Below are positions 20,863-32,192 of a stretch of DNA of 64,000 nt, piece by piece. This DNA comes from Liopterus haemorrhoidalis. Taxonomy: Eukaryota > Arthropoda > Insecta > Coleoptera > Dytiscidae. The notes under the pieces are model-generated. The model made no database searches. It worked only from the letters and a program-made list of their open reading frames with translations, and was not told the DNA's origin. A program made the translations under genes and the position numbers. Positions within the stretch are counted from its first letter, which is position 1, and each line of letters opens with the position of its first letter. The stretch spans positions 8,355,934-8,419,933 of the forward strand of contig OZ020616.1 in the NCBI GenBank assembly GCA_963971575.1. Reading direction: 5' to 3'.

Positions 20863-21901
20863 AGCCTGTAGTACACGATGTAATTTCTCGTTTTGAATCT
20901 CGTACGATTTGTCGTACGATAATTATTGTAATGCGAATTTAGCTCAGAATTATCGGATGTAAAATTATTGTAGTATACCATACAGTATTTATCACTTTGA
21001 ATCTGTACCAATTGATGCGGACTACGTCTATTTTTGTAAGTTGACAGAATTCAAATAATTTTACTTAACCTAGAGTGGACAGATAGTTTACCAATTTTTG
21101 AAGACTGATAATATTAATCTTTGTCCCGAATCAGTAGATCTCCTGGATTCGCAAAGCCGTACCGTTTTCTGTTCTAATTTATTGCATTTGAAATTGAAAG
21201 GAATTATTATTTTATATATTTTTGTTTATAAAACTGCGGTTTTTGTTTATTTTATTATTTAAAATATTATAGTTTAAGGAAAATAAAAACATATTATATT
21301 AATAACGATTCCGTTGAATTTATTTTATGCATCACACCCAACTTGAATAAATAAATGAGAAGTATAGAAATTGTAATCAAATTGTATGTGGACAAGAAAT
21401 GTTTAAACATTTTACAAACTTAATCCAAAAAAAAAAAAAAATAAATAAATAAATAAATAATTCCCTCAGTACTTTTTTTCCGGATTGCAATGTTTTAATG
21501 GTCATCTTAGATAAGTCACTAGTTAAGTATGTTGGATAATAAGACGTTGAATAAATCCAAACATATATTAAATGTCCTAAGAATGTGAACAGTTAAATCC
21601 TATTTATTTTAAACAAAATAAGAAAAAATAATGCTAAAGTTGATACTAAATTACATCGAAATATGTTTGAGAGTTGATGATGATGAACAGTTTTTCGCTA
21701 CGGTCACATGAATGCGAATCCTATACTGCGCCATTATTGGTTCATTCTATCCAATATTTTAGGTCGAGACAATAAAAATTGGTTGGTTTTCAGTATCATA
21801 CAAGATCTCATACGAAAATCCTGTAGTACACGATACAATAATTTGTGTACTACAAATCGTACGAGATTCAAAACGAGAAATCGCATCGTGTACTACAGGC
21901 A
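20863..21901. mobile_element. TTA-flanked element with long inverted ends (Harbinger-like)
   Basis: The left end AGCCTGTAGTACACGATG continues into TTTCTCGTTTTGAATCTCG and TACGATTTGT. The right end (21,857-21,901) is its reverse complement with few changes, giving about 45 bp of inverted repeat. TTA flanks both sides (20,860-20,862 and 21,902-21,904). A second inverted copy of CCTGTAGTACACGAT lies at 21,820-21,834, making the right end a small hairpin of its own. No transposase recognised. Confidence 0.7.
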
Positions 21902-21904
21902 TTA

Positions 21905-23130
21905 GACACAAGCAATACTGGCGCGGTCACTTGAAACGAATGAATAATTCGTGAATTCGAAAATAAGCTGGAGAATTTCTATCAAAAAGTGGACGTCTAG
22001 GACAGCAAATAAGGTGATGTACATGGAAATTGCCAACCCTCAGCTTAATGACGTAACCAGAATGTTTTCATGTGGCGGGGGAATGGGTTGTTAAAATACA
22101 AAGAGAAATAACTAACGAACAAGAAACATGAAAACGGAAAAAGATTTCAAATTCTGGCTTCATGGGGGCATTTTTCAACCCCAACCCTTACTTACTTACA
22201 ACACTGCCCCAGCCTAATCCATAACTGAATGGAGAAAAAGAATAAGAGGATTTAGACATACTAATTTTTAAGCGGATGTTTTCTACCATTCATTAACGAC
22301 CCTACGATATGCTACCTGAAATCAAATCCTATTATATTAACTACATTTATTTTGAAACTAGTAATTAAAAGTTTTATTAAAATTAGCACATATTATCTTT
22401 GGAATATCGACACGAAGCTTATTGTGAAATCTAGTTTGGGCTAAATGGGTCACATTCAAAATCTAATACAATCAGGAAAATGTAATCGAATACTATACAA
22501 TGATAACATTTTCCACATTTTCCAGTAATGAGAAAATGGCGTGTAAGTACAGATGTGTATTGAAACGGATAATTGCCCAGATATTTTTCCCGTAAACTAA
22601 ATTTTATATCAGTTTGTATCAGATTGCAATACTGGAACTAGTAGTTGAGATAATCTCTGACAATAGCCAACAGGAACTGTTTTGAAAACTTTTTCACAAC
22701 AAAGGATAATCCCAAAAGTAATACAAAAAGTACTAGATTACACCCTATTTTTAAACATTTATGAAAATCAAAATAGACCCGTTAGAACATGTTACACGTA
22801 TTGTTTATCCTATTGTTACAAGTGGGTAATACTGCACCACTTTTTTAACCTCAATGTAATATGTGAGTTAGCTATCAGAAATAGTGGTGCACCGATTATC
22901 CGTATCCGAGCCCGTATCCGTTTTTCCAAAGAGGAATGGTTTGTTTTAGAAAGGTTTGTTTTTGAAATTAAAAATATAATAAAACATTTTTAACAGCTGA
23001 CAGTCGAGTTCATATGTTTAAAGTGTAGTGTGTGTATTCAGTAAGCTCCGACTACATCATGAGTAAACCTATCGAAAAGACTTTAGCACCTGCGATTACC
23101 TTTTAACTTTAAGAACCGTTCTTGAAAATG
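21905..23130. other. No gene recognised; isolated hAT-like phrase near 22,885
   Basis: AGTGGTGCACCGATTATCC near 22,885 resembles a hAT terminal motif without a partner. Bases 22,960-23,030 (GAAATTAAAAATATAATAAA, then AACAGCTGA, later GTGTAGTG) resemble 35,814-35,900. Otherwise nothing identified. Confidence 0.4.
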
Positions 23131-23136
23131 CTACAG

Positions 23137-23230
23137 CAGTGTTTCTCAATATTTTTACTCTCGTGGCACATTTTCCAAAGAAGAAAAATTTCGCGGTACA
23201 CCTACGTAGTCATAGAAGAAGAAAATTTGA
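23137..23230. mobile_element. Isolated hAT-type left end
   Basis: CAGTGTTTCTCAATATTTTT followed by CGTGGCACATTTTCC and CGCGGTACACC, the usual hAT subterminal style. No matching right end was found nearby, so it is a truncated element. Confidence 0.5.
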
Positions 23231-23244
23231 ATACAGACGCCGCT

Positions 23245-23312
23245 GTATAAAGGAAAAAAATCAGCTGTGGCCACCACAGGACCGACCGCCATCGTAAAGT
23301 ACTTGTATAAAA
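23245..23312 (-). repeat. Family C 3'-end fragment
   Basis: The minus strand carries ACAAGTACTTTACGATGG and GCGGTCGGTCCTGTGG, the same as the end of the family C element at about 36,740-36,790. It abuts the end of the RNase H LINE relic. Confidence 0.65.
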
Positions 23313-24271
23313 TACACAGACAAATCTGTGTTACACGTCTGACAGATAGGGGTCTCTTCACCTCGAAGGAGGTGTCTATGGGTCCACCAACAGTGACCTA
23401 TACGGAGGTGTGTGATGGCGGTTTCCTCCCTGTGGTTAATCCTGCAGGAAGAACCCCATGGTTTAACGTCTCCCTTAATCTGTCGTAACTTAACGTTCTG
23501 TGTGCGGCTCCACTCATGTCTAAAACCAAATGTTTCAGATGGCTCTTTGCGTCATCTGGAAATATGAAACTCACATCAATCATAGGTCTGTGGGAGGCGG
23601 CTTTTTCAGCTGCATCTGCCGATTCGTTGCCTTTAATACCAACATGTCCCGGTATCCAAAACAGCTCTACCCTCACATTCTGAGCGTTCAGATTGTGGAG
23701 TAGCAACCGGATCTTTAGTACAAGAGGATGCACTGGATCTGGATCTTGGATACTGTTCAGAGCGCTCAGCGAGTCCGTCAAGATAACATTTGACAGACTT
23801 TGCTCTAACGAAACAATGCACAGGGACTTGAAAATGGCGTACAGCAGTGTACACACTCGTTATGGAGTGCAGACGGTACTGAAACTGTTGGCGTGGATTC
23901 AAAACAACGAACGCACACCCAACCCTGGTTCCGGATTTTGATCCGTCAGTAAAAATGACAGTATCCTCAAACCTAGGGACCAGTGTTCTTTGTAACTCAT
24001 GTTGGTATTCGATAGGCAACGTTACTGCGTTGCCTACGTTGTCTTTATCAAACCTAGTTAATGTGAGGTTCACAAGTGGACGCGGTAGCGTCCATGGTGG
24101 AACAGCACACAAAACGAAACTTGCCATTTCGGGCATATTAAAATTAATGTCACTCAAAATGTCGAAAGTCCTCAGACCAAAAGGCCTATTGGCTCTTGGT
24201 GTTAATGACCATGTAGTTGATACACCCCAAAATATTTTAATTAAAAAAAAAAAACATTTTTTGATACACAA
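23290..24271 (-). pseudogene. Jockey/R1-like LINE fragment with RNase H domain
   Basis: The minus strand from 24,271 reads a pre-RNase H region, then the start of RNase H: VIFTDGSKSGTRVGCAFVVL. Near 23,850 the frame shifts, and the next frame (23,856-23,398) continues AIFKSLCIVSLEQSLSNVIL, then TDSLSALNSIQ, IPGHVGIKGNESADAAEKAA. Seen catalytic residues: Asp of TDGS, Asp of TDSLS, Asp of ESADAAEKA. The usual Glu (in a TAELYAI-type motif) is missing exactly at the frameshift, by what looks like a small deletion. A third frame goes on to THLRIGH...GEETPICQTC near 23,300. Dead copy. Confidence 0.85.
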
Positions 24272-24295
24272 TGCAGTTTTTAATAAGAGATAAAT

Positions 24296-25060
24296 TTGTG
24301 GAGCTCTGGAGAGAGCTATCTATAAACGAAATATTTCACTTATTATTTCCTTAACATTGAAAAAACATAGAAAATAGTGATTTAGAATAAAGAAACGATT
24401 ATTTTCTGTTCTACTTGAGATTGAAATATTTCACTTATCATTAACTTTACAGCGATAATGAACATTTCAAAAAACCGTACCAAGTATGGGTACTCCAGCA
24501 AGTATAAAAATAATTACATATCATGTTTTGCATTATGAACTTCAGATATAAATCTAAATTTTATTGCAAATCCCACAACTATACACGTATATACATATAT
24601 TCCAGGACTATGAACATATATTTTGAATACTTGTACCACTGACATATATATGTCCCATAATTTATCTCCCAAAATTCCATTGGTAACACACATAAACCTA
24701 TAAATTCCACTTTTTCCTGACACGACCTCGAATGTTACAAATTCCATTTTTTCGTGGTCACGACTATAATACAATGCTGTACATTTTGTTCAGGGTGAAA
24801 ATAACAAGAGTAAATGAAACAAACATTTATGTTTTATATGGCCGGCGGCTGTTTATAATTACAGGACAACGGGGTACTGTGTAGTACTATTGGGTACAGT
24901 CCAACGGTACGACACCCTGTCCACTGCTGCTAAATATTACACCTAGAGACTGGACGGAATTGTAATCGAAAAAACGAGAGAGGACTTCAGAATACTATGT
25001 TTCAGGGGCGTACGAGGGATATAAACATAAATTAAAAAACATCACTGGCGTAGAAAGAAG
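24296..25060. other. No gene recognised
   Basis: A minus-strand ORF (24,514-24,774, 86 codons) has no recognisable motif and AT-driven composition. No repeat ends found. Confidence 0.4.
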
Positions 25061-25252
25061 GCATATTTGATTATCTGAATTACTTGGCAGTGAAGATATA
25101 TACGAGATTTGCAAGAATAGCAACTTGATATGAGGTAGCTGTCATTTGTGAGTCAACCGTCGTTAAATTTGTTTCGCTAAGTTATTTCGCTTAAATTTTA
25201 TAGCGGTTTTTGTAATTCGATTTCTGAATTACTTGGCAGTGAAGATATGTAT

Positions 25253-26235
25253 AATAATAATAATAATAATAATGTTTATTGCCTAATAGAAAACAGTGCA
25301 GTTTTAGAGGGTCGTCAGATACAAAAAAAATTACGCTTCATTAATAATTACACTTTAACATTAATAGTTACAAAATTTATAAATTAAAATCAAAACATAA
25401 ATAGTAATTAAAAAAATAAATAAATAAATAAACAAATAATATAGGGTTTACACATTCTCAGTTTTGTACATTAGTATTTCAGAATTCATATATTCGAGAA
25501 TACTATATGGGCATAAGTTAATTAAGAACTCTCGCATTACATTTTTAAATTTCTTATTGGGTAACTTTTGTATTGTGGGATGAATTTTGTTATAAATCTC
25601 ACATTTTGTAGCAAGAACTTTTTTTGTGACGGTTAAACAATGACTTGGAATATTTACAAAATGATTGTTACGGGTGCTGTAACTGTGCATTTGTTTTTTT
25701 TAATAATAAATTTTGAGCATGTTTGTGAATTTCTACTACATTACCGTATATATATGCACCTGCAATAGTATAGGGTTAATATTTTTAATAATTTAAATTT
25801 TGATCTACAGGAATCTCAACGATTAATATTAGTTATTGCCCTTACTGCTTTTTTTTGTAAAAGAAAAATTTTTATTGATAGAGTAGAGTTACCCCATATA
25901 GTAATGCCGTAGGTCATTATTGAATGGAATGAAGCAAAATATGCAATGCGAGCAGCTTCTTCATTAACACTTTGCTGGATCTTGCGTATTCCGTATATTG
26001 CAGTACTCAACTTAGCACTGACTGCGTCAACATGATTTTTCCAGTGTAGTTGTTGGTCAAGGTAAATGCCTAAAAATTTTATTTGGGGGTTATTAGTCTC
26101 ACAATATGTAATTGGACGGGAAGAAAATCTCATTTGCATAGTTTTGTCTTCATTCAAAGTAAGTTCATTCGCTGTAAACCAATCTTTTGTTTCGTTTAAA
26201 TTTTATAGCGATTTTTATAATTCGATTTTCTTTAT
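25253..26235 (-). pseudogene. Jockey/CR1-like LINE 3' fragment
   Basis: The minus strand reads LTLNEDKTMQMRFSSRP, then IKFLGIYLDQQLHWKNHVDA, then AIYGIRKIQQSV, YFASFHSIMTYGITIWGNS and LLQKKAVRAI: the thumb region after reverse transcriptase. After a frame change, a C-terminal piece (25,690-25,448) reads HSYSTRNNHFVNIPSHCLT and QKLPNKKFKNVMREFL. The 3' tail is (TAA/TTA)n at 25,250-25,275. The segment TTAAATTTTATAGCGRTTTT is present on both outer sides (about 25,191 and 26,193). Confidence 0.85.
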
Positions 26236-26482
26236 CCGTGCGATTTTAAGATGAATTTGATCTAAGAGCACTAGGAGATCCTTTGATTCAATTTCTAAAG
26301 CAGACGAAAAGATTAACCAGATTCATGAACTACTCAATTAAAGATTGCCTGTTAGAGAGGTTGCAGTAGAAATAGTTATATCCTATGGTAATAGAAAATA
26401 AAGGAATCGAATACGTTGATGAATATATCTAGCTGGGGCAGTTAATATAATTTTCAAACCGGCTAGAAAAAGAATTGCAAAG

Positions 26483-26975
26483 ATGAACTACGAACACATG
26501 GAAGAAATACTGGTCCTTAAAAAACATCTTCAAAAGTACATGCTACTGCACATAAAACAAAAAGCTTTTGACGTTTGCGTTAGTCCTGTACTAATATCTG
26601 TATGTCAAACGTGGACTCTAACAGAAAAATTAGGTAAGAAGATAAATAAATGTCAAAATAAAAAAGAAACGCAGTTTACTAAGACTGACTTTGAAATATA
26701 ATCTATCCATCTACGACATGAAAAAGAAGACGAATTTCAAACGCTATTGATACGATTAAGAGTCTGAAGTGGAGCTAGGCAGGCCAAATTATTAGAAATA
26801 ATAAGAGACATAGCCGAATGGATACCTATTGCTCAGAAAGAAATAGAGGTAGACAGCCATAATGGTGGGTAAACGAAATCATAGCAATAGATGGATCTCT
26901 ATGGACTCGTAAGACAAGAGATAGAAAACAATGGAAACAACTGGGGGTGCCTTCGTCCTAAAGGGCACAAACCAA
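26483..26975 (+). pseudogene. LINE C-terminal relic
   Basis: The plus strand reads LHIKQKAFDVCVSPVLISVC then QTWTLTEKLGKKINKCQNKK, then with stops RQAKLLEIIRDIAEWIPI...QKEIEVDSHNGG, and finally MDLYGLVRQEIENNGNNWGC. The order QTWxLTxKxxxKLxxxQxxxE, then W.PRxxKRxxGRPxxRWxDEI, then ...AQDRxxW is a LINE tail; here it is heavily decayed. Confidence 0.7.
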
Positions 26976-27436
26976 AAAAAAGCATTTCTGAATATCGGCC
27001 TTTTCGAGAATTCTTTGCCATTCTGTCCTGTTCTGAGCGACCGTCAAATTTTAACCTTTGGTTCTTCTTGATATTTCTCCGGCTGATTCATATATCTAGT
27101 TTTTGGTATTCCATCTCTCCTTTTTCAGAGTGTCTGATGTTTGGATATTCTTCTCGCTAAGTAAATAAGCCTATTGATTTTTATCGCTCGGACTATATCC
27201 AGATCTTTATAAATTTGATACAGCTCAAAATTATATCGGTGGCGCCATCCATGTACCGCAGATTCTTCCTTTCAAAACAACAAACTACTAAAACTAGAAG
27301 AAGTTAAATACGAGGGACATTCAGTAGTTAAAGAGACAAACTGATGTAGAAAAAAGAACGGTTTGTAGGAGGAGTTTGATAGTTTCATGACTTTAGGTTG
27401 GCATCACTGAGATGAGCTGACAACACCTGACGGATA

Positions 27437-27495
27437 ATTTTTTTTTTTTTTTTAATTTTAATGGCCTTTGCTGCTTTGGCAATTAGCCAGGATAA
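27437..27495 (-). mobile_element. 5'-truncated SINE fragment with A tail
   Basis: On the minus strand, ATCCTGGCTAATTGCCAAAG then CAGCAAAGGCCAT and about 16 As. The same body (CCTGGCTAATTGCC...CAAAGGCCATAAA) is in the longer SINE at 48,357-48,523. The A run on the 3' side fits LINE-driven retroposition into the mariner 5' region. Confidence 0.65.
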
Positions 27496-28001
27496 AAATT
27501 GTTTTGTTCATAACCTCAAAATTGCATTTAACGATGGCTTATCCGCTTGAAGTTTCCACAATAATTGAACAACGTTCAGTGATCCGGTTTTTGCTTTCTG
27601 AATGTGAAAAACCAGCTAAAATCTTTTCTCGAATGATTTTACAGCATGGTGAAAGTTGTATGAATCGCGAAATTTTTTATAAGTGGGTAGAACAGTTCAA
27701 AAATGTTTGAACATCAGTGACTGACGAGCAACGTCCTCGCCGGCCAGTTGAAATGTCAACTCCTTCGCTTGAAACCAGCATTGACGACATTATTCGTGAA
27801 GACTGACGTATTACTGTTGAAGATATAGCAAAAAAAGTTGCAGTAAGTGTTGGCACAGTTCATCACGTTATCATTGACAAGCTCAAGTACAGTAAAACAA
27901 CTGCAAGGTGGGTCCCGAAACAGTTAATGCAACAACACAAGGAAACAAGACTCAAAGTGTGTACAGACTTGAAAAAACGCTATGAAAGGGAAGGTGACTC
28001 T

Positions 28002-29464
28002 TAGGCGAGGCAATGAAGCACAAAAATCAGCGCAACTTCCGATTTTTTGCGCAGTAAGATGGATTTACATGCGGTTTGATGCGTTCGACTCGTTAGAGCC
28101 TCAGGAAATTTTGTGAACCAACGCGATCAGTGCAAAATGAAAAACTGCATTTGTGCATAAGAAAAATCCATTGGAAAAGTGCATTTTCCAGAGTTGCAAA
28201 ATCAAAAATTTATAACTCGGTATAAATTCACTAAAATAAGTCAAATATTGATACTCGGGGGTTTCTGGGGTCGCTGAACACGAATATCGGGACGAGCGAT
28301 GTGTCCGAGGTACCTGGTGCCCAGGGTGGACACTACGTACATCGTCTCCTAGAGTTTTATGTAAATTTGATACAAAAGCAGTTGAATCACGTTACTCGGG
28401 GGTTTTTGGGGTCGCTGAGCTCGATTATCGCAATAGCGAATGTCTCCGAAGTTCGTAGTGCCAAGGATCTGGTACCCAGGACTACCAACCTTGTATACTG
28501 AAACTCATTTTTTTTTTAAACGTAGGCGCCTTTTTATTATTCAGTTGGTAGCATTGATCCTATGTTTAAGCGACTTCAGGTATTATAACGTTCTTTGCCT
28601 ACTTTCACCGTGTCTAGTGTAGACAGTTTTAGTGACGCACACGTGGATTTTCTGTCGAATTGGTTCGCTTATTTTTAATGTTTTATCAATAAAAAAATTT
28701 AGCAACAATAATAAAATGCATAAATTAAAGTAAGTTTTTAGTTTAATAATAGTATTTATTGAAAAAACATTGTTACATTACTCCGAAAAACCTCGAATAA
28801 CGTATTTCAACCACATTTGTAACAAATTCGCATAAAACTCTAGGAGACGATGGTAAGTACCGCTCACCCTGAGCACCAGGTACCTCGGAGACATTTGCTA
28901 CTGCGATATTCGGATTTAGCGACCCCAAAAACTCCCGAGTAACGTGTTTCAACTACTTTTGTATCGAATTCGCATAAAACTCCTGACGACGAGGGTAAGT
29001 ACCGCTCACCCTGAGCACCAGGTACCTCGGAGACGTTCGCTATTGCGATATTCGGATTCAGCGACCTCAAAAACCCCCGAGTAACGTGATTTAACTGCTT
29101 TTGTATCAAATTTGTGTAAAACTCTAGGAGACGATGTACGTAGTGTCCACCCTGGGCACCAGGTACCTCGGACACTTCTCTCGTCCCGATATTCGTGTTA
29201 AGCGACCCCAAAAACCCCCGAGTATCAAAATTTGACTTATTTTAGTGAATTTATACCGAGATATAAATTTTTGATTTTGCAACTCTGGAAAATGCACTTT
29301 TCCAATGCATTTTTCTTATGCACAAATGCAGTTTTCCATTTTGCATTGATCGCGTTGGTTCACAAAATTTCCTGAGGCTCTAACGAATCGAATGCACCAA
29401 ACCGCATGTAAATCCATCTTACTGCGCAAAAAATCGGAAGTTCACTGCTTCGTTTCCTCGCCTA
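28002..29464. mobile_element. Foldback element, 1,463 bp, long inverted repeats, TCT duplication
   Basis: Starts TAGGCGAGGCAATGAAGCA, ends with the reverse complement of TAGGCGAGGAAACGAAGCA. The inverted repeat extends about 450 bp (to about 28,470 and from about 29,010) with high identity. TCT flanks both sides (27,999-28,001 and 29,465-29,467). Removing the element plus one TCT rejoins the mariner frame, which proves the boundaries. The inner parts of the arms are tandem repeats of about 142 bp. No ORF with a recognised domain. Superfamily unknown; a 3-bp duplication is unusual for foldback elements of hAT or mariner origin. Confidence 0.9.
28840..29225 (-). repeat. Tandem repeat, period 141-142 bp, about 2.7 copies
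   Basis: CACCAGGTACCTCGGA recurs at about 28,874, 29,016 and 29,157. Each unit also contains a CGATATTCG segment and AAAAACYCCCGAGTA. Partial inverted copies lie in the left arm at about 28,250-28,480. Confidence 0.85.
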
Positions 29465-30293
29465 TCTATTCTAAACAAGATTTTAACGTGTGATGAAACT
29501 TGGGTTCACCATTTTGTCCACTCAAGGAGGCATTACGTGGAAAAAAGTTCAGCGACAACTAGGAAGTCAAAGAATTTGTGGGAAACTGGCTCAAACAACA
29601 AGACAAAGATTTCTTTGCATCAAGTATAAAAAAACTAGTTCATCGTTGGGACAAGTGTATTAAGATTCGTGGGGATTCTGTTGAGAAGTACCAAAAGTCT
29701 CATTTTGTAAGAATACACAGTTTTGTTTTTTTTTCTACATCAGTATGTCTCTTTAATTATTGAATGTCCCTCGTATATTTAGATGTAATTCGACTGTTTA
29801 TCAATTTTCCGCCAAATTTCGAACATAAAACATTAACTTAGTTTCATTTTACATCCCTTGTTTCTCCAGCACTGTGTTCCATAAACAGGATTAATTATAG
29901 TTATGAATCGAATGCAACTGGATGTTAGTTCTGGCAGTCGTCATTGCTAACGAACAACATTAATTATTGCAACCTAACTCCCTACATAACTATTTTTTCC
30001 AGGTCATATCCCATCATAAAGCTACCACATTACTTAATATTAGAATCATGTGATGTAATATGAACCGTTCTGGAATTCTAACTAGGTTTGTTCCTATTAA
30101 AATTGCAGAGAAAATTGCCAAAACCAAAAAATGGAAAACATGTATGTAGATTTAAAATGATTATATTTCTGTCTATAGATGTTCGACATGGGTTTTGAGT
30201 AAACAACATTTTTCAAATTCAATGCGTTTTATTAATAGTTTAGTCAGTAAAATTTTTTATACAAAAAAGACATATCTGTGATGGAGAAGTAAG

Positions 30294-30503
30294 TTGCAAA
30301 AGCGTTTCACAAAGTTGGCTCGTGGATTATATTCATTGTCCTATGAAGAAAGACTGCGAAAGTTGAACCTTACTTCTCTAGCAAAAATACGTCATCGTGG
30401 GGACCTTATTGCGACGTTTCAAATAGTGCGTGGTGATTTTAAATGTGATTCGTCGAATCTCTACACCCGGAATACAGACAATAGGTTAAGGGTCATTGGT
30501 TAA
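30294..30503 (+). pseudogene. LINE C-terminal fragment
   Basis: Reads QKRFTKLARGLYSLSYEERL, then RKLNLTSLAKIRHRGDLIAT, then FQIVRGDF. The pattern QRRATKLVxxLxxLSYEERLxxLxLxSLxxRRxRGDLIxxFKIxxG is the C-terminal end of CR1/jockey-type elements. No other part of the element is present. Confidence 0.75.
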
Positions 30504-30876
30504 AGTTAAATCGTCAAAAATTCAAGAAAAATGTGAGTGGAAATTTTACCGAAATGAAGGAAGGTTCGTTACGGTATATTGACGATTAGCCATCATCCAG
30601 CAATTAGTAAAGCTCATGCTTCTTTATAGATCATATTGATGATCCTCCCCTCATGTGCTAGGATCACCAGGCTGCTGGGTGAGCTCACTTTGCAGCAACA
30701 CTTTAAGGGTGAAAATTAAAAAAAAAAAAACGTTTTTAAACATTTTAAAAAGACATGTGCCAAAAAGGAATGTTATAACTCAACAAACATAGGATAAACA
30801 AAGGGTACTATAATTCACCCTGAATGTATATTTACCCCTTTAGAGGTTGAATGTGGTAAAATCTAAAATTTTTATT

Positions 30877-31796
30877 AGGGTTTTGTAGGTACGACCAAAA
30901 AACCCTTATACCGTTATTTTGTCGTCTGTCTGTCTGTCTGTTCGGTAAAAATTGTAGCCAAACGGCTAAACCTAGAGAGTTGAAATTTGGCATGCTTATA
31001 CAACTCTTTGACCCGCACATAGGAGAAATACTAAAACATCTAAAAAACATACCCTCCTAAAAATATAAACAAATATGTGCTCATCGAAAACAAAAATATT
31101 TTTTTTAAATTCTGAGTAGGGTATCAAATGAAAGCCCTTAGTACGTGGATTACCGATCAAATTTTTATTTTTGCAAAATAAATTATTTTGATGCGATTTT
31201 TGCCAAAATTGTGCAAAACAAATTTTGTCCCACACCCTGTAGTCCAGATGGTTTAAACTAAAAATCTAAAAAAATTCTAAGTAATGTATATTGGTGTGAA
31301 CCGAAATAGTACAACAGGAATTTTTGATCAGATTATGTTTTCGGAAAATAACGCATTTTTGTGGTTTTTGGTTCACAAAGTACAAAAGTTATACCAATGT
31401 AAGACACTTACACGCAAGGCGTGCGATAGCGTAATGGGTTAGAGCACTGGTGTCGTAAGCTAAAATGCGCTGGAAAACGAAGGGTTTCGAGTTCGAGTAC
31501 GGAGTGAATTTAATTTTTTCTGTTTTTTTTTGCATTTTTATTATGTTGAAATTATTTTGTCAAAATTCTAGTTATATTTTGACAAATGTTGTATTTAATT
31601 TTTAAGAGCGTAAATTTAATAACCAGTCTTATTATATGATTAACAGACGATAAATTATTTTAAAAATATCGTTCATTTTGCCGTGATTACTACAAAGTAA
31701 AATTTGTCCTACACACTCAGCTTGCCGCCTTCACTTATTATATACCTGCGAAACCCTGAAATGTGTGAATATTCACACTTCACATAAATTTTTTTT
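30877..31796 (+). mobile_element. Family A repeat, copy A2
   Basis: Starts AGGGTTTTGTAGGTACGACC, carries 4.5 GTCT units (30,924-30,941), the conserved CGGCTAAACC...TTGGCATGC segment, a tRNA-like block (31,418-31,503) and the 3' end GCGAAACCCTGAAATGTGTG with hairpin and T run. Highly similar to copies A1 and A3 apart from the microsatellite length. Confidence 0.85.
31418..31503 (+). other. tRNA-like block in copy A2
   Basis: TAGCGTAATGGGTTAGAGCA (A box and D arm) and AGTTCGAGTAC (B box, 31,490-31,500), starts 63 bases apart. GTGTCGTAA in the anticodon-arm position is shared with copy A3. Confidence 0.65.
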
Positions 31797-32033
31797 AAAC
31801 ATTTTTATGGATAACCTTTATAAGTAAAAACCAAGTCGATATATGATTGGTCCTAATAGATATTGAGGAATTTCTGAAATCACATTTCACTCCCTTTTCA
31901 CGCCCTTAGAGATCGAATTTTGAAAAATCCCTTCCTACTGAGTGCTTACGTCATGGAAGGAATATATTTTCCCTGCCCCTAAGTCCAAGGGATGTTCTAT
32001 CGAATAAAAAATACCTACCTATTTACCCATTTA

Positions 32034-32192
32034 CAGTCTATTTCAAACGATTAGGTGGAACTAACCGAAATTAGCTATTTTTTTATATATTGAAGTTGGC
32101 TTTTCCTGAACAAAATGATCAAAAGATTTAATCAATCGGTAAAAGTAACTAGAATTGAAAATATAGTTCCGCCTAAACCAAAGGAACAGACT
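32034..32192. mobile_element. TA-flanked MITE (159 bp), also at 53,428 and 53,751
   Basis: Left CAGTCTATTTCAAACGATTA; right is the reverse complement of AGTCTGTTCCTTTGGTTTAG. Both ends lead into GGCGGAACTA (GGTGGAACTA at left). TA flanks both sides (32,032-32,033 and 32,193-32,194). Copies of this MITE sit in opposite orientation at 53,428-53,608 and 53,751-53,911. Confidence 0.75.

Larger units (their letters stand above)
27534..29712 (+). pseudogene. Mariner transposase, interrupted and internally deleted
   Basis: The N-terminal part (27,534-27,710) reads MAYPLEVSTIIEQRSVIRFL, then LQHGESCMNREIFYKWVEQF (helix-turn-helix). After a stop it continues TSVTDEQRPRRPVE, DIIRED, a stop, RITVEDIAKKVAVSVGTVHH and KTTARWVPKQLMQQHKETRL to 28,001. 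It resumes beyond the insertion at 29,465 with KILTCDETWVHHF, whose Asp is the first catalytic acid, then jumps to a C-terminal piece ending SIKKLVHRWDKCIKIRGDSV and EKYQKS. The second and third catalytic acids are missing. Confidence 0.85.
27311..29773 (+). mobile_element. Mariner element split by a foldback insertion
   Basis: Ends CGAGGGACATTCAGTAGTTA and the reverse complement of CGAGGGACATTCAATAATTA, each next to TA (27,309-27,310 and 29,774-29,775). Without the 1,463-bp insertion and its 3-bp duplication the mariner would be about 1.0 kb, shorter than the usual 1.3 kb because of an internal deletion in the catalytic region. A SINE fragment lies between the left end and the transposase start (27,437-27,495). 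Confidence 0.85.

Noticed and set aside
24514..24774. 86-codon minus-strand ORF
   Set aside because: No motif, AT-driven composition, no upstream or downstream exon signal.
28840..29211. A 115-codon ORF on the minus strand (EVPGAQGGHYVHRLLEF repeats)
   Set aside because: It is the 142-bp tandem repeat read through and varies with the repeat phase.
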